From: Certhia americana
Lineage: Eukaryota; Chordata; Aves; Passeriformes; Certhiidae
NCBI GenBank assembly: GCA_018697195.1
Contig: JAGMWU010000049.1
Coordinates: 249,692 to 313,691 of the forward strand
Direction: 5' to 3'
Length of the DNA: 64,000 bases
Below, in pieces: positions 10,355 through 23,400 of the stretch. Each line of letters opens with the position of its first letter. The first letter of the stretch is position 1. A model generated the notes under the pieces. That model was not told the DNA's origin and ran no database searches. It worked only from the letters and a program-made list of their open reading frames with translations. Both the position numbers and the translations under genes were made by a program.

Positions 10355-10854
10355 NNNNNNNNNNNNNNNNNNNNNNNNNNNNNNNNNNNNNNNNNNNNNN
10401 NNNNNNNNNNNNNNNNNNNNNNNNNNNNNNNNNNNNNNNNNNNNNNNNNNNNNNNNNNNNNNNNNNNNNNNNNNNNNNNNNNNNNNNNNNNNNNNNNNNN
10501 NNNNNNNNNNNNNNNNNNNNNNNNNNNNNNNNNNNNNNNNNNNNNNNNNNNNNNNNNNNNNNNNNNNNNNNNNNNNNNNNNNNNNNNNNNNNNNNNNNNN
10601 NNNNNNNNNNNNNNNNNNNNNNNNNNNNNNNNNNNNNNNNNNNNNNNNNNNNNNNNNNNNNNNNNNNNNNNNNNNNNNNNNNNNNNNNNNNNNNNNNNNN
10701 NNNNNNNNNNNNNNNNNNNNNNNNNNNNNNNNNNNNNNNNNNNNNNNNNNNNNNNNNNNNNNNNNNNNNNNNNNNNNNNNNNNNNNNNNNNNNNNNNNNN
10801 NNNNNNNNNNNNNNNNNNNNNNNNNNNNNNNNNNNNNNNNNNNNNNNNNNNNNN
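10355..10854. other. Assembly gap of exactly 500 N
   Basis: The round size indicates a placeholder of unknown true length. At least about 1.5 kb of provirus (rest of gag, leader, LTR) is expected here if the right copy is complete. Confidence 0.98.
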
Positions 10855-10905
10855 CCCTGAGAGATGGCAGAGGCTCCCCACAGCCCCTGAGTGATGGCAG
10901 AGGTG
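10855..10905. repeat. Short tandem repeat next to gap
   Basis: CCCTGAGAGATGGCAGAGG and CCCTGAGTGATGGCAGAGG follow each other. This is the edge of a minisatellite that probably continues into the gap and may explain the assembly break. Confidence 0.6.
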
Positions 10906-11076
10906 ACAGTCTTGTGTTTTATCCTGTGCTGCTGCTGTCATCCTGTCCCTCCATGGGACCCAGCCCCACCATGGACAGGCCCCCCAGGGCACTGCCTGAA
11001 CCAGTTAACCCCAACTTGAACCATTCCCTCAGGGAGATGGGAGGACAAGCAGGAGTCCAAACCCAGGAGATGGGGC

Positions 11077-11082
11077 TTTATT
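11077..11082 (-). terminator. HADHA: HADHA poly(A) signal
   Basis: AATAAA on the minus strand, about 370 bases past the HADHA stop codon. It is the only good candidate in the 3' UTR, which would span roughly 11060-11452. Confidence 0.75.
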
Positions 11083-11309
11083 TTGGTAGATGTTTATGGA
11101 AAGGCAAGGCCTCGGTTCCAGCCACGAGCTGGATGCTACTGGCCAGTCTGAGAGCTCTGGAAGCCACAGCACAGAGGCAAAGGCAGCAGGAACTCCCTCC
11201 CCCAGCACGGAGCCCCCACGCCCAGGCTGGCACAGGACGGATGTGCCCAACACACAGTGGCTGATAAGGCACTTGAAATGACTACAAGCCATGAGGCAAC
11301 CTGCTGCCC

Positions 11310-11362
11310 CCCTCCTTCCTTCCTTCCTTTCTTCTTTCCTTCCTTCCTTCCCTCCCTCCCCC
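11310..11362. repeat. TTCC/TTCT microsatellite in HADHA 3' UTR
   Basis: An imperfect pyrimidine run built of CCTT and CTTT steps, lying within the predicted 3' UTR of HADHA. Confidence 0.85.
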
Positions 11363-11452
11363 AGGAGCTTTGGAGATAAACCTACGGAGAATGGGGTGTT
11401 GTGGGGAGCCATGGCTCAGCTGGAGGAGCTGTCGGGGTGTCACCAGGCCACC

Positions 11453-14400
11453 TCACTGGTGGAATTTCCTGCTGGGGCTGTTGGCATGGTCCAGCAGGAG
11501 CTGGCACGGTGTGAACTGGCTGCCATACACGGCCTCGTACTTGCGCAGTTTGTCCACGAGCTGCCGGGCACCGTAGGAGTCTGCAAACCTGAAGGGACCT
11601 GTGGGGACAGGGACACAGTGGGGACAGGGAAGAAGCACCAAGGTGTGCCTGGAAGGGTGCCAGCATCCAGAAGCAATGGCTTTGTCCCATTCATCCTTCT
11701 CCATGAGAGATCCCCCCCAGTCTCTCATCAGGGTAACGCAGGACTCTGCTCCCTGCTCCACCTGAGCTGGGCACAGGCACTCGAGTGCTGGGGACAAGCT
11801 GGGACATGGATCATCATGGAATCATGGATAGTTCTGGTGAGAAGGGACCTCAAAGCCCATCCAGTCTCACCCCTGCCATGGGCAGGGACACCTCCTACTA
11901 TCCCAGGCTGCTCTCAGCCCCGATGTCCAACCTGGCCCTGGGATTCCAGGGGCAGCCACAGCTTCTCTGGCAACCTGTGCCAGCACCTGCCCACCCTCAC
12001 AGCCAAGAATTCCTTCCCAATATCCTGTCTAACCATGGGAAGCCATTCCCTGTTGTTCTGTCCCTTGGGGCTGCTCCCTCACTCTGAACTTGGCTCAAGG
12101 AGGGAAAGCACCAGGCACGTGGCAGAAGCACTACCAAGAGCCCTTGGTGAACTCCAGCAGCAGTGGCAGGAGACAGCATCAGAATCTTGGAATTATTTAG
12201 GGTGGAAAAGCCCTTTGAGACTACTGAGTCCAAACACGTTCCAGCAGTGCCAAGACTCCCACTAACCCATGTCCCCGAGTGCCACATGCACAGAGCTTTT
12301 AAATCCCTCCAGGCATGGGGAGTCCACCACTGCTCTGCACAGCTGTGCCAGGGCTGGACAGCCTTTTCCATAAAGGAATTATTCCCAATATCCACCCTAA
12401 ACCTCCCTGATGTAACCTGAGGCCATTTCCTCAGGCCGCAGCTCAAACCTGGCCCTTCATTCCTGCCTTGCCACATGGCTACAGCCCATGGGGGGGGGTT
12501 TTGGAGCAGAGCACTCACCTCCCAGGCAGGGTGGGAAGCCCAGGCCGAACACAGCACCGATGTCCCCCTCCACGGGGTTGCTGAGGATCCCCTCCTGCAG
12601 GCACATGGCTGCCTCGTTGACAAACCGTGTCACCAGGCGCATCTGGATGTCCTCGTCGGAGCAGCTGCAGGACAGAGGCTGTGAGGGCTGGGCAGGGACA
12701 GCACAGGTGGGACATAGAGCCAGGCCAGGGGTGGGAATGGCCTCCCTGGGAGTGTCCTAATCTCCATGAGGATCAGGGGTAAGCTCTGTGATGTGAAGCA
12801 AGCACTAAGAAGCACAGAATGGCTGAGATTGGCAAGGATTACTGGGGCTTCTCAAGTCCCACCTCTGTGCTCAAGCAATGTTTCCCTGGAGCATGGCACA
12901 CAGGATTGTGTCCAGAGGGATTTGGAATAAAACTAAGGGCTTGATCAGCCTCCGTGTTCAGCATTATCATGGAATCAGAATGGTTTGGGCTGGAAGGGAC
13001 CTGAAAGCCCAGCCAGGGCCACACAGGGACACCTGCCACTGGCCCAGGGGGCTCCAAGCCCAGTGTCCAACCTGGCCTTGGGCACTGCCAGGGATCCAGG
13101 GGCAGCTCCAGATGCACTGCCCACCCTCCCAAGGAACAATTCCTGCCCAGTCTCCCACCTATCCCTGCCCTCTGGCACTGGGAAGCCATTCCCTGGCTCC
13201 TGTCCCTCCAGCCTTGTCCCCAGTCCCTCTCCAGCTCTCCTGGAGCCCCTTCAGGCCCTGCAGGAGCTCAGAGCTCTCCCTTGATCCTTCTCTTCTCCAG
13301 GCTGGACACTCCCAGCTCTCCCAGCCTGGCTCCAGAGCAGAGGGGCTCCAGCCCTTGCAGCACCACGTCCCTCAACACCACCTGATGCACCTGGTGCTGC
13401 TGCTCAGAGCACAGGGAGCTGGGCAGGGCCTGAGCCAGCCCCACCCTTCCCTCACACACAGGTACTCACACGTCAGGATTTGCTGGCACCCTGAACTTTT
13501 CCAAGATCTCATCCATGCCAGAATTCACGCTCCTGTTCTTCACTCCCTCCTGGTACACATAGAAACCTTTCCCTGCCTTGCGACCTGCAGGGATCAAAGC
13601 AGACAAATCAGCTCTTGCCATGTGTCCTGTTTCCTCCTGACACCTTGCTTGGGTCTTGTTTTGTGACTGCTGCTTCTGCTCCCAGAGCAGCTCCTGCCAG
13701 CACTCAGCACCTCAGAGCACAGATCTGCAGCCTCAGCTGGGGCAGAGAGAAGGGACACAGCTCCACCCAAACCAAGCAAGATGCTGCCACTGTGCCAGGC
13801 CCTAATGCCTTCTCTAGGTCCAACAGCACCACTGCTTCTGTGGGAAGGATTCCTGCCCCATTCCCAGGGCTGTTCTCCCACTGCTCTTGCCTGGGGCAGG
13901 AGAGGTTGATGGATGCCAGTGCTCTCTCCAGAGCAGAGAGGACACTCTTTAGCTGAAAACACCTTAGCAGCTCACCTAAGAAGCCTTTCTGCACCATGAG
14001 CTTGAAGAGGTCGATGCTGCCCCCTCCGAAGCGCTGGCCAAAAGCCTTGCCCAGATCTTCAGCCACGTGTGTAGCCACGTCCACGCCCACCTCGTCAATC
14101 AGCGTGGCCGCTCCCACCGGGAAGCCGAAGGCAGTGGAGATGGCATCCACTTTCTTTGGGTCAATGCCCTCCTGCAGGGTAGGAGGGGAATTGATGAGAT
14201 CTCAGGATGAGGTGCTGAAAAGCCAGCGTGGGGCAGAGAGCCCAGCCCCATTAACCGACTGCAAACAGGAGCCAAGAGCAGGCTGGGGACAAGCACAAGG
14301 CCCAGGGCTGGGGACAAGCACAAGGCCCAGGGCTGGGGACAACCACAAGGCCCAGGGCTGGGGACAAGCACAAGGCTGCTGTGGGGCCACAAGGCCCAGA

Positions 14401-17400
14401 GCTGGGGGCCCACATCCTCTCCTGTCCACACCCAGGCTGACCCCAGCCCTGGTCAAAGCAGAAGCAATTCCCATGACTGTTTGGGGGATGCTCAGTAGCT
14501 GACAGGACACTCACCTGGAGAACTCGGACCACCTCGGACAGCATCGGCCCCAGGCACCTGGTGGTGTAGAATCCAGGCCCATCCTGGGGAAAAGCAGGGC
14601 AGCAGGGAGGCAGGTGAGTTCTTGGCAGCACCAGAACTGTGGTTCACAGCCCAGGCTGCACTTCAGACACCCTAAAGCCCATCTCCTACACTGCTAGAAC
14701 AGGTTTGGGTTTTTTACTCCTGTGGAGTTGCAGGCTTCCATGAACTTACTCCCTGGAAGTTCCCATCCCAGTGTTTTTATTTGAACTAGTGCCTGCAGGT
14801 CCACGGCAAGCTGCTGAGGGAAAGGGTGCTCAGCACAAGAGAAACCAGCATAAGCCAGTTGTTCCACCTCTGTTGCTCCCCACAAAGTCAGGAAGCAACA
14901 GATGAGCTGCAAACTGCCCTTCAGGGAGGCAGCTGAAGGGGGGATAAGGCTCAGGGAAGCAGCACTTTGTCCCCACTGGTGTTTGGAGATGCCCAGAGCA
15001 CTTTCTGACAAGCCAGTTTTCCCAGCACTACAGGAGAGACGTGCTCAGCATCGCTGGCAACCTCAGGAATCAGGAAAAAGACAGGGACTCCTTCCTCTGT
15101 CCCAGGCTGCTCCAAGCCCTGTCCAACCTGGCCTTGGACAATGCCAGGGATGGGGCAGCCACAGCTGCTCTGGGCAACCTGTGCCAGGGCTTCCTTCCAG
15201 GGAAGAATTTCTCCCTAATATCCAATCTAAATCCACTTTTCCATGTATTCCTGCCCCTCTCCCTCAAGATTTAACCCAGGCAGAGGAGGGTTCCTGCTCA
15301 CTGACCCTCTGTCCTTGCAGCCTGGCAGGGAACTGAGGTGGTGACAGTTCCAGAGGATGCCCTGGCAGCTGTGTGGGGCAGCAGTGCCAGCTCCTCGTGC
15401 TGGCCCTGCACCTGGTGTCTGGTGGCTTTCCACAGCTGCTCCGAGGGAGGATCATGTGAGGATCATCTGGGCACTTGCCCCTTTCTGACCTCCCCTTTCA
15501 CTTCTCAGAGGAGGAGCCAATGCCAGTGTGTCCACAGACACGTTTCACCCTCCCCTGAGTGCACAAACCCTTTCACTGATCACCCAGCCCCTGCTGTGTG
15601 CAGTGTCCCCTCACCTTCACCACGATGACCACTTTGCCCTGTTTGAGGCCAACAGCAACAGCAGAAGCTGCCGTGTCCTGAGAGGTTTTGTCTGTGGTGA
15701 TGATTTCCAGCAGCTGCATCTTGTCAACGGGGGAGAAGTAGTGCATCCCAATCACCTGGCAGAGAAAAGAGCTGGGTTCAGATAGATTCTGGCTCCCAGA
15801 GGCATCAGCTGGGCAAGCTGAGCGCAGAGGGAAGGCCGGCATGGGCTGCAGGGCCCTGAGCACACTGCATCCTATGACACAAGTGCTGTCCAATTCCCTT
15901 CTCTCCTTGGTTTTCCCAAAGAAACACAGCATGTGCTCAGCAGCTCCTGCCTTTGAGGATTCAGGTACAATTTTTACAGGACCACTTTACAGTCTGGCAG
16001 CCAAATCTGCCTGGGAATCCCTGAGCTCCTCCCCAAGGAAATGAGGGGCAGGGTGGGACCTGGAATGGCACCTGAGCTGGCAGGGCAGCTGCTGTGTCTG
16101 CTGGGCTCAGACTGGAGCAGCACTCAGGGAGTCCCTGCGTGCTGCCTGGGAATGTCTTTGGTGAGGAAGTGAATTTAAGGATGAGAAGGCTTCTACCCAG
16201 AAACTCATTACAGAGGGAAGTGCAGCCTTCCCCAGGGAACAGCGTTTAAGTGGAGCTTATCCGGCTGCGTGCCTCTCTGCCTGAGTGTGACCATGCCATC
16301 AGCGTGTCACCTTCATGCCTCCTGGCAGCCACACTTGGCACCAAGCCCTGTGTAAGTCAGAGGCACCTTGCTGAGTTGCAGGCTGCAAAACTAATTAAAG
16401 AAAATGTGCTAATTAGTTAAGTGGCTTCCTATGAGTTTCCCCCGTAAGAGCCATCGCACAGGCAATTTAAACAGCAAGAGGATGTTATTAGCCAAGATGA
16501 ACAAATGAGGCTCAGTTGGCAATCTGGATGCAACAGAGGTCCCACAGCAAATGAGGAAGAGGCTCAGCAGGGGGACAGGAACCTCTTGCAGGTCACCTCA
16601 CACTCACAGGCACCACAGGTACCCCTGGCAGGGCAGTCCACTGCTGCCTCAGGGCTGTAGGATTCTGCTCCTGCTCAGATGGACTAAGGCTGGAAAAGCC
16701 CTGCAAGATGATGGAGTCCAAGCTGTGCCCCACCTTGTCCCCAGCCCAGAGTACTTAGTGCCACACCCAGGAATTCCTTGTACACCTCCAGGGATGGGGA
16801 CTCCAAACCTCCCTGGGCAGCCCCTTCCAATGCCTGACGACTCTTTCCAGGAAGAAATTCCTCCTGATATCCAAAGCTGAACCTGCCCTGGAACAGCCTG
16901 AGGCCATTTCTTCTCATTCTGTTCCTTGTTTCTTGGGAGCAGAGCCCAAGCCCCACCTGGCTCCAACCTTCCACAGCTTCTCTGCCCTAATGTGCACCAA
17001 CACTTTCTGATGTGTGCTGACCTGCCCCACTAACATCACCCTTGGGCTGAACCCACCTTCCCCTCCCTCCCACCTGCCCCCAAATCACGAGCTCTTGGCT
17101 CAAAGCTTGCACTGGGAGCAGAGGATGAGCTGTACCACGTCCTGAGGAGGGAGCTGAAGGTCCCTAAAGCAAAGCCACCTCACCATGGACAGCTCTGTGC
17201 AGGGCACGTGGTCCTGGGGACTCACCTTCTCTGGCCTCTTGCTGGCAGCAGCGATCTGGCTGATGGGGAGGGCAGAGGTGTTACTGGCGAAGATACAGTG
17301 AGGAGGGATCACCTGGGAGGGGACAAGGGACAGGACACAGTGAGCAGGGATCACCTGGGAGGGGACAAGGGGCTGTGTCAGCACACAGGATCCACAGTTG

Positions 17401-20400
17401 GATCCAGAGTGTGACGTGCAGAGCTCTGGGAGATCAACACCAGGGAGCCCTGGCAAATGAGGCAAACTGGGTTTGCTCATTAAAAGCTAATTGGAAGGCA
17501 GAAGTTCAAGTCAGCCAGTTCTGACTTGCCCTGAACTCTCCCCAGAGCTTCCATGTTTCTGCCAGGCCTCTGCAGCCACAGGAGACACTGCAGGGAACAT
17601 CCCTTTCCCCCATTGTGTCCTTGAATAGAACAGAGGGACAGCAGGTGAAGGACTGCAAGGTGTGGAGACAGCAGAGGGCATCACTGCCACATCAATGTCC
17701 TCAGACAAATGGAAGCTTTCTTTGGGGCACTCCCAGTAATCAGGGAATGTCAGAACAGTCCCATTCAGCTGCCAATTCCTTTTGGAGCAGAGAATGTCCC
17801 CAGTGAACAGAAAGGCTGCCCTCGATGCTCATCCACGTCCTGGTGTTAACTGATTTGTACCAAGAACCCAACTGCAGCACAAAGGGGAGGGAACCAACCC
17901 AGCAGCACAGCCCAGGATCCTCCACCACCCAGGGGCTGCTCAGGACTGATACTCACAGCCTCCACCTCCTTCAGCACTTTGTGTTTGACGTTGATGTCCT
18001 CGAACACGGCCTCGATGACCATGTCTGCCTTCTCAAAGCCCTTGTAATCCAGCTGGCCCATCAGGTTGCTGAGGATGGAGTCCCTCTCAAACGATGTCAG
18101 GCTCTTCTTTTTCACCTTGCTGTTCAGCCTAGGGAGGGACAGCTCTGTCACAGCTCCTGAGTGCACCAGCCAGGCTGCTGGAGGTGCACACGGGAATCCC
18201 TCCTGTCTCCCTCCTAGAGCTGCCACCCAAAACTTCATCTCCAACCCTGCAGGATTGTCACTCTGTGTTCTGACCCCTCTTTCCACATGGAAACAGGAGA
18301 GTGCTGCTCCCACAGCTCAGCTGAAAGTCAGTCACTGACATTCCTGATGACAAACAGCTGAGTACTCTTACTGCAGAGCCAGGAGAACATGGAAAGAAAC
18401 CCAGAAAGAAAAGCCTGGAATGCCTTCCTTGACATGGCAGCCAGAATCACTCTTTCCTTAGCTCTAGAAGTTACTGCTGAATCTTAGGTCTCTGCCTACC
18501 TAAGGAGCTAAGGCTGAACCACTGAGCCTATCCCACAGCAAAATCCCAGCACACTGCAGGGGACAATATTAAAATAAAGCTTTGCTGTGACATCCAGTGG
18601 CTCCTCCAGCAGAACAGCAGTGTCAGGAGTTCCTGATGCTGACAGCAGAGGAGAACTGTGACTAAAAGCAGCCCAGTGCCACCAGAGCAAATCCTCCTGG
18701 ACTACATACCCCTTGTAGACCTGTTGCTGGCCTCTGTCCAGACCCTTCTGTGCCGTGTCCTTCAGAATGGTTTTGATTCCCTTGTCCACGGAGACCTGGG
18801 CGATGCCGGCTCCCATGAGCCCTGCTCCCAGCACAGCCAGAGTCCTGCAGGGAAGGACCGAGGGCACACACTCAAAGCTGGACATGGCTGAATTCCCATT
18901 GCTGCTGACAAGACTCACACAGCTCCTGCCATCCACCCAGGTACAGCCTGAGTGAGGCCACGCAGGAGGGAGGCCTCCAAACTGCAGTGGGTCAGCCTCT
19001 GGAAGCTGGAGACCTCAGCTCTGATGCACAGCTCTCCAGCCCACCCAGTCCCAGGAACCTTTCAGAGCCCTCCAACTGCTCCAGCATCCCACATTGGCAC
19101 TTACTTGACCTCTTTTTGAGGTGTCCCAAACTTGTTCTTCTTGCAGTGCACCTGCCCGTGGTAGAGCCCCATCAGTGCCTTGGATTCCTTGGTCACTGCA
19201 AGTTGGCCAAAGCTCTGGAAAAAAGGAAGAGTGAAGCAGAGTTTGGCATTAAACAGTTGTCTCAGAGCCAGTACATCAGAAATATGGCAAGGGGGGGAGA
19301 CAGGCACTGTGTGATTGCACAGGTGAGTAACCTGGCTGGAAAAGGGGCAAGGGCCCAGGTCACCTCTGAGGTGAGGCACCTTCTGGGCTCAGCACAGCCC
19401 ACCCTGCTGTGATGTGCTCTCCTCCTCCCCACCAGCACAAGGACAGGGAGCTGCTGCAGAGAGCCCAGAGGAGAGCCCAGAGCTGCTGCAGGGCTGGAGC
19501 CCCTCTGCTCTGGAGCCAGGCTGGGAGAGCTGGGGGTGCTCAGCTGGAGAGGAGAAGGATCCAGGGAGAGCACAGAGCCACTGGCAGGGCCTGAAGGGGC
19601 TCCAGGAGAGCTGGAGAGGGACTGGAGACAAGGGATGGAGGGACAGGAGCCAGGGAATGGCTTCCCAGTGCCACAGGGCAGGGCTGTGGGGGAGATTGGT
19701 CAGGAATTGTTCCCTGTGAGGGTGGGCAGGCCCTGGCACAGGGTGCCCAGAGCAGCTGGGGCAGCCCCTGGATCCCTGGCAGTGCCCAAGGCCAGGCTGG
19801 ACACTGGGCTTGGAGCCCCCTGGCACAGTGGGAGGGGTCCCTGCCATGGCAGGGGTGACACTGGGTGGGCTTTAAGGTCCCTTGCCACTCAACCAATCTG
19901 GGATTTGATGATTCCAGCTCCACAGTGACAGGACAGGACTTCCCTGACATGAGACCCCTCCTCCCCCCACATGCATCCCACATTAATTTAGACCACTGTT
20001 CCCAAAGATCCAGGTGGAAGCACCGTGTCCTCAGGCTTTGACAAAAATCCTTATGAACAGGTCACTTCTCTCTGACAGCAGCAGCCTGACCCTATTTTCA
20101 GAGAACCACAGGCAACAAAACCTAAGGCCTGCATAACCTCCCAGCACTCAGCATGAATGTTCAGAGGAACACAAAGCATGAGCATACACAAAACAATGGT
20201 TGTCTGAGCCAAGACTGCAAGGAAAAGCAGGGAATGTAGTTTGGAGCAGGCTGTACCTTCCTTCACCACTGCCCTGCGAGTTAAAAATACCCAAAACAAA
20301 GCCTAGAAGAGAATCTGCAAACTCCTGTCCTGGGGGACAGAGGGAGGCAGTAAAAAAGCCACAACACTGACACTTATTATTCTTCAGGGGTTCTGGGAAG

Positions 20401-23400
20401 ATCTCCATCCTGCTGCTGTTCTGGGGGAAAAAAAAAAAACATTCATTCTTTGCTGCAAGGAACAGAGTATCCCAAGGCTTTTATTCAGCACCAGACCAAA
20501 CGCGGCTGGAATGCACAACCAGCAGGGATGGGGCAAAGCCAGGAGGGCACTGGTAAGGTGACAGCTACAGCTCAGACCAGGCTTTGGCATCAGAAGGGAA
20601 CAAAAGGAGTTATAAAGCACATCAGGAAAGTGGGAGATGGATGGATATCACCAGTATTTAAGGGGCAATGATCTTGGGGATGACCCACATGCAGAGATAA
20701 TCAGATGGAAATGTGGGGCTGCTGGGGACTCAATCTTGCAGAGCTGGCAGTGCCCAGGTAACCCCACCTGTGACTCTGTGCACAGCCAGGAATGGCTCTG
20801 CGGCACCAGAAGTAACTAATTTGAGCATAACTGTGGCAAAAACAGGACAGGGAGGAAAAAAAATAATTAGGGATAGGTTGGTTATTATGGCAGAGAAACG
20901 GGGGGATGAGGATGGTTGAGGAAAACAAAGACTCTGTGTGTGTGTGGAATAAATGGGTCACACAGAACCTGCTGGGGGGGACACTTGCCTGCTCCAGCCC
21001 TGGACCTGCCCACTACAGTCTGTCCTACACCCTCAATTAAACTCTATTCTACTTTTCCCTGCATCCCAGCAAAGCTCAAGCAGGACTGGATGGTGTTTAG
21101 GACATGAGGCCCATGGTGCCAGCATGGTCAGATGAGTGAGAGATAAAACCTAGAGGGGGGGTGTGGAACCTCAGCCCTGCTCCTTCATCCAGGAGGAGCA
21201 GCATCAATCACCCACCTTGCCTCTGAGTGGTTTGTGTTGAGGCTCCTCAACCCTGGAAGTGCCCAAGGCCAGGTTGGAGAGGGTTTGGAGCACCCTGGGG
21301 TAGGGGAAGGTGTCCTGCCCATGGGATAAGCAGCAGGCTGTGATGAACCCTTGGTGTGGGTAAACACAGATCCCCTGACCACACCAGTGCCTGATCCCTG
21401 CCAGGATCTCCTCTCCTTACCTGGGATTCAATGAGGTATCCAGCATCAATCCCCTGATCCAGACCAGTTTTTACGACCTAATCCAAAAGCAATAAAGACA
21501 CAGCACAGTTCAGTCATGCTGCAAACACACACTTTAACAGGATTCCCTGTGAACCCCAACATTCGAGGCACATTTCAGACTCCCTGAGTCCTGTCCCTGC
21601 TGCTCTCAGCAGAGCTGTGTCACCCTGTCCTTCTAGCACAGGACAGGTGAGTAGTTTACCACCAGGTTCATTTTGAGCCCTTTCCTGTGGTTTTAGGAAC
21701 TGTGCTCCTGTAACGCCACTGCTCTCTGAATCCTTAGAAGTTTTGGCAACAACTTCAGGAGTGAAAAATCATTTTACAATAAGGATTTATTCACAGAGTG
21801 TCTGTAAAAAGGTGTCTGTGTAACAGAGGGGACTAAAAAAGTATTTTGTAGTTAGTGCTGTGAAAATCACAGCAATTTCTATTTTTATAGTGTAAAACAG
21901 ATCTCCTGTACTCTTCAGAGCTTGTATACACAATCTGGGAAAACTACAGCTGAAAGTCTCATGGACAGAATATTCCAGCTAAGCCTTCCCTCAGCTGGGA
22001 TCCCTGCTCCACCCCTCACTGGTACCAATACCCATAAACTGGTAATCATATTTTGGGCAGTGATTCTGAATTCTACCCCACAGCCAGCACTCCTCAGGAC
22101 TGATCTCTGTGAGGATCAGGATGCTGCCTTGACTCAGAGCAAGGATCACCTTCCCTCTGCCTGTCCCACGTTATCCCAGAGCTCCACCTGCAGCTCCTCC
22201 CACCTTGCAGGGGGGGTTAGTTACCTCGATGATCTTCAGAGGAGCAGGGTAGAGCCCTTTGGTTAGCTTTTGAACTTTGCTCTCCACTGTCTTGTAAACT
22301 TGCTGCCTCACGAAGGGAAGAGCCATGGCATAGTCTGTTAGCCCTGCAAGGGGGACAGAACAGGGGTCAGCACAGTGCTGGAGCACAGCCAGCCTGCCAG
22401 GATGGACTGCAGAGGGAAGGGAATACAAATGTGAATATCTGCACTAGAAATGTGCACCTGAAACCCAGGCACAGGCAGCAGGGGCTGCTCAGAGGGTTTC
22501 TTTCCATGGATTATTCCATGGCCAAGTCTCATTGATGGCTGAAATGTCCTGCTGACACAATTGGTGACAGACTGAGCCCTGGGAAGCAGAATTCCCACAG
22601 AGATGTCCCCATTTCTGGGCTCTGTTATCGAGGATCAGCATGAAGCAGTCCCATGTAGCTCTTCCCACTTCATTTCACGAGCTGAGCACAGAACTTGCCA
22701 CAAAAACTTTGCAGATGGACAGTCCCTGGGGCTACCTGCTCCCCCTCAACTCCTTAGGGCCTGGCTCCCTTCCAGCAACCTCAGGAGCCACCACATCCAG
22801 CTCTGCCAAAACCTGGATCTGCAGGGCAATGTTTTCTCTACCCACCCCACATCGCTCTAGAGATGATTCCAACATGCAATAACTTGGTTTGGAAATGGAA
22901 TTAAATAGGAGCACGAACAAATCGTGGAGAAGCCAAGCTGGATTATACTCACTGCTGTCCCTTGGGATTTTTCCATGCTGACTTACTCTGCACAAGGCCT
23001 CTGGATCTCTTGGCAGACACAGTCTTGTTGGCCAGTCCCCTGGCAAAGCCAATGGCCACCTCCTCCAGGTACTCGATTGTTCTTGCCTCGGGAGTCGTCA
23101 CTCCAGGCCCTGGGCAGAGCAGAGAAAACAGCACAGGTCATCCCTGAGGGGTGAGGATGCAGGGAAACCAGGATCAGACAAAAAGTGATGGGCCTTTGAA
23201 CTGCTCTCACTCCATTCCTTGCTCCTGTTCAGCTTTTCTTGGTTATGTCCAACAGTGGAAAGGCTCAGTAAGGACCACGTGAAGGCCCCAAGGGATTTAT
23301 AGAGAGGGCATTGTGCAGAAATGCTGGGATGCCAGCTCCCTGTGGGAGCAGTGACCAAGCTACAACTCTGCAATCAGATCAGGCTGTTCAGAGACCACCA

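Larger units (their letters stand above)
11453..21477 (-). other. HADHA: HADHA exons 10-20: linker and 3-hydroxyacyl-CoA dehydrogenase half
   Basis: Coding segments in transcript order are 21477-21421, 19214-19105, 18844-18710, 18128-17957, 17312-17226, 15755-15615, 14583-14515, 14171-13976, 13584-13470, 12664-12519 and 11598-11453. Exon 12 carries the NAD-binding glycines and exon 15 the catalytic His and Glu. Exons 16-20 form the helical C-terminal dehydrogenase domains. Exon 14 has a duplicated acceptor 42 bp upstream. Confidence 0.93.

Noticed and set aside
9838..11264. Long open frames spanning the N gap
   Set aside because: Unknown bases were read as open codons. Nothing can be said across the gap.
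11291..12265. 324-codon plus-strand frame over the HADHA 3' end
   Set aside because: Antisense to HADHA exon 20 and CR1 sequence, without protein features.
19536..19983. Paired long open frames on both strands in CR1 copies (also 24299-24919, 25742-26388, 31212-32188, 40466-40886)
   Set aside because: The same translated strings recur at every CR1 3' end; they are repeat sequence, not genes.
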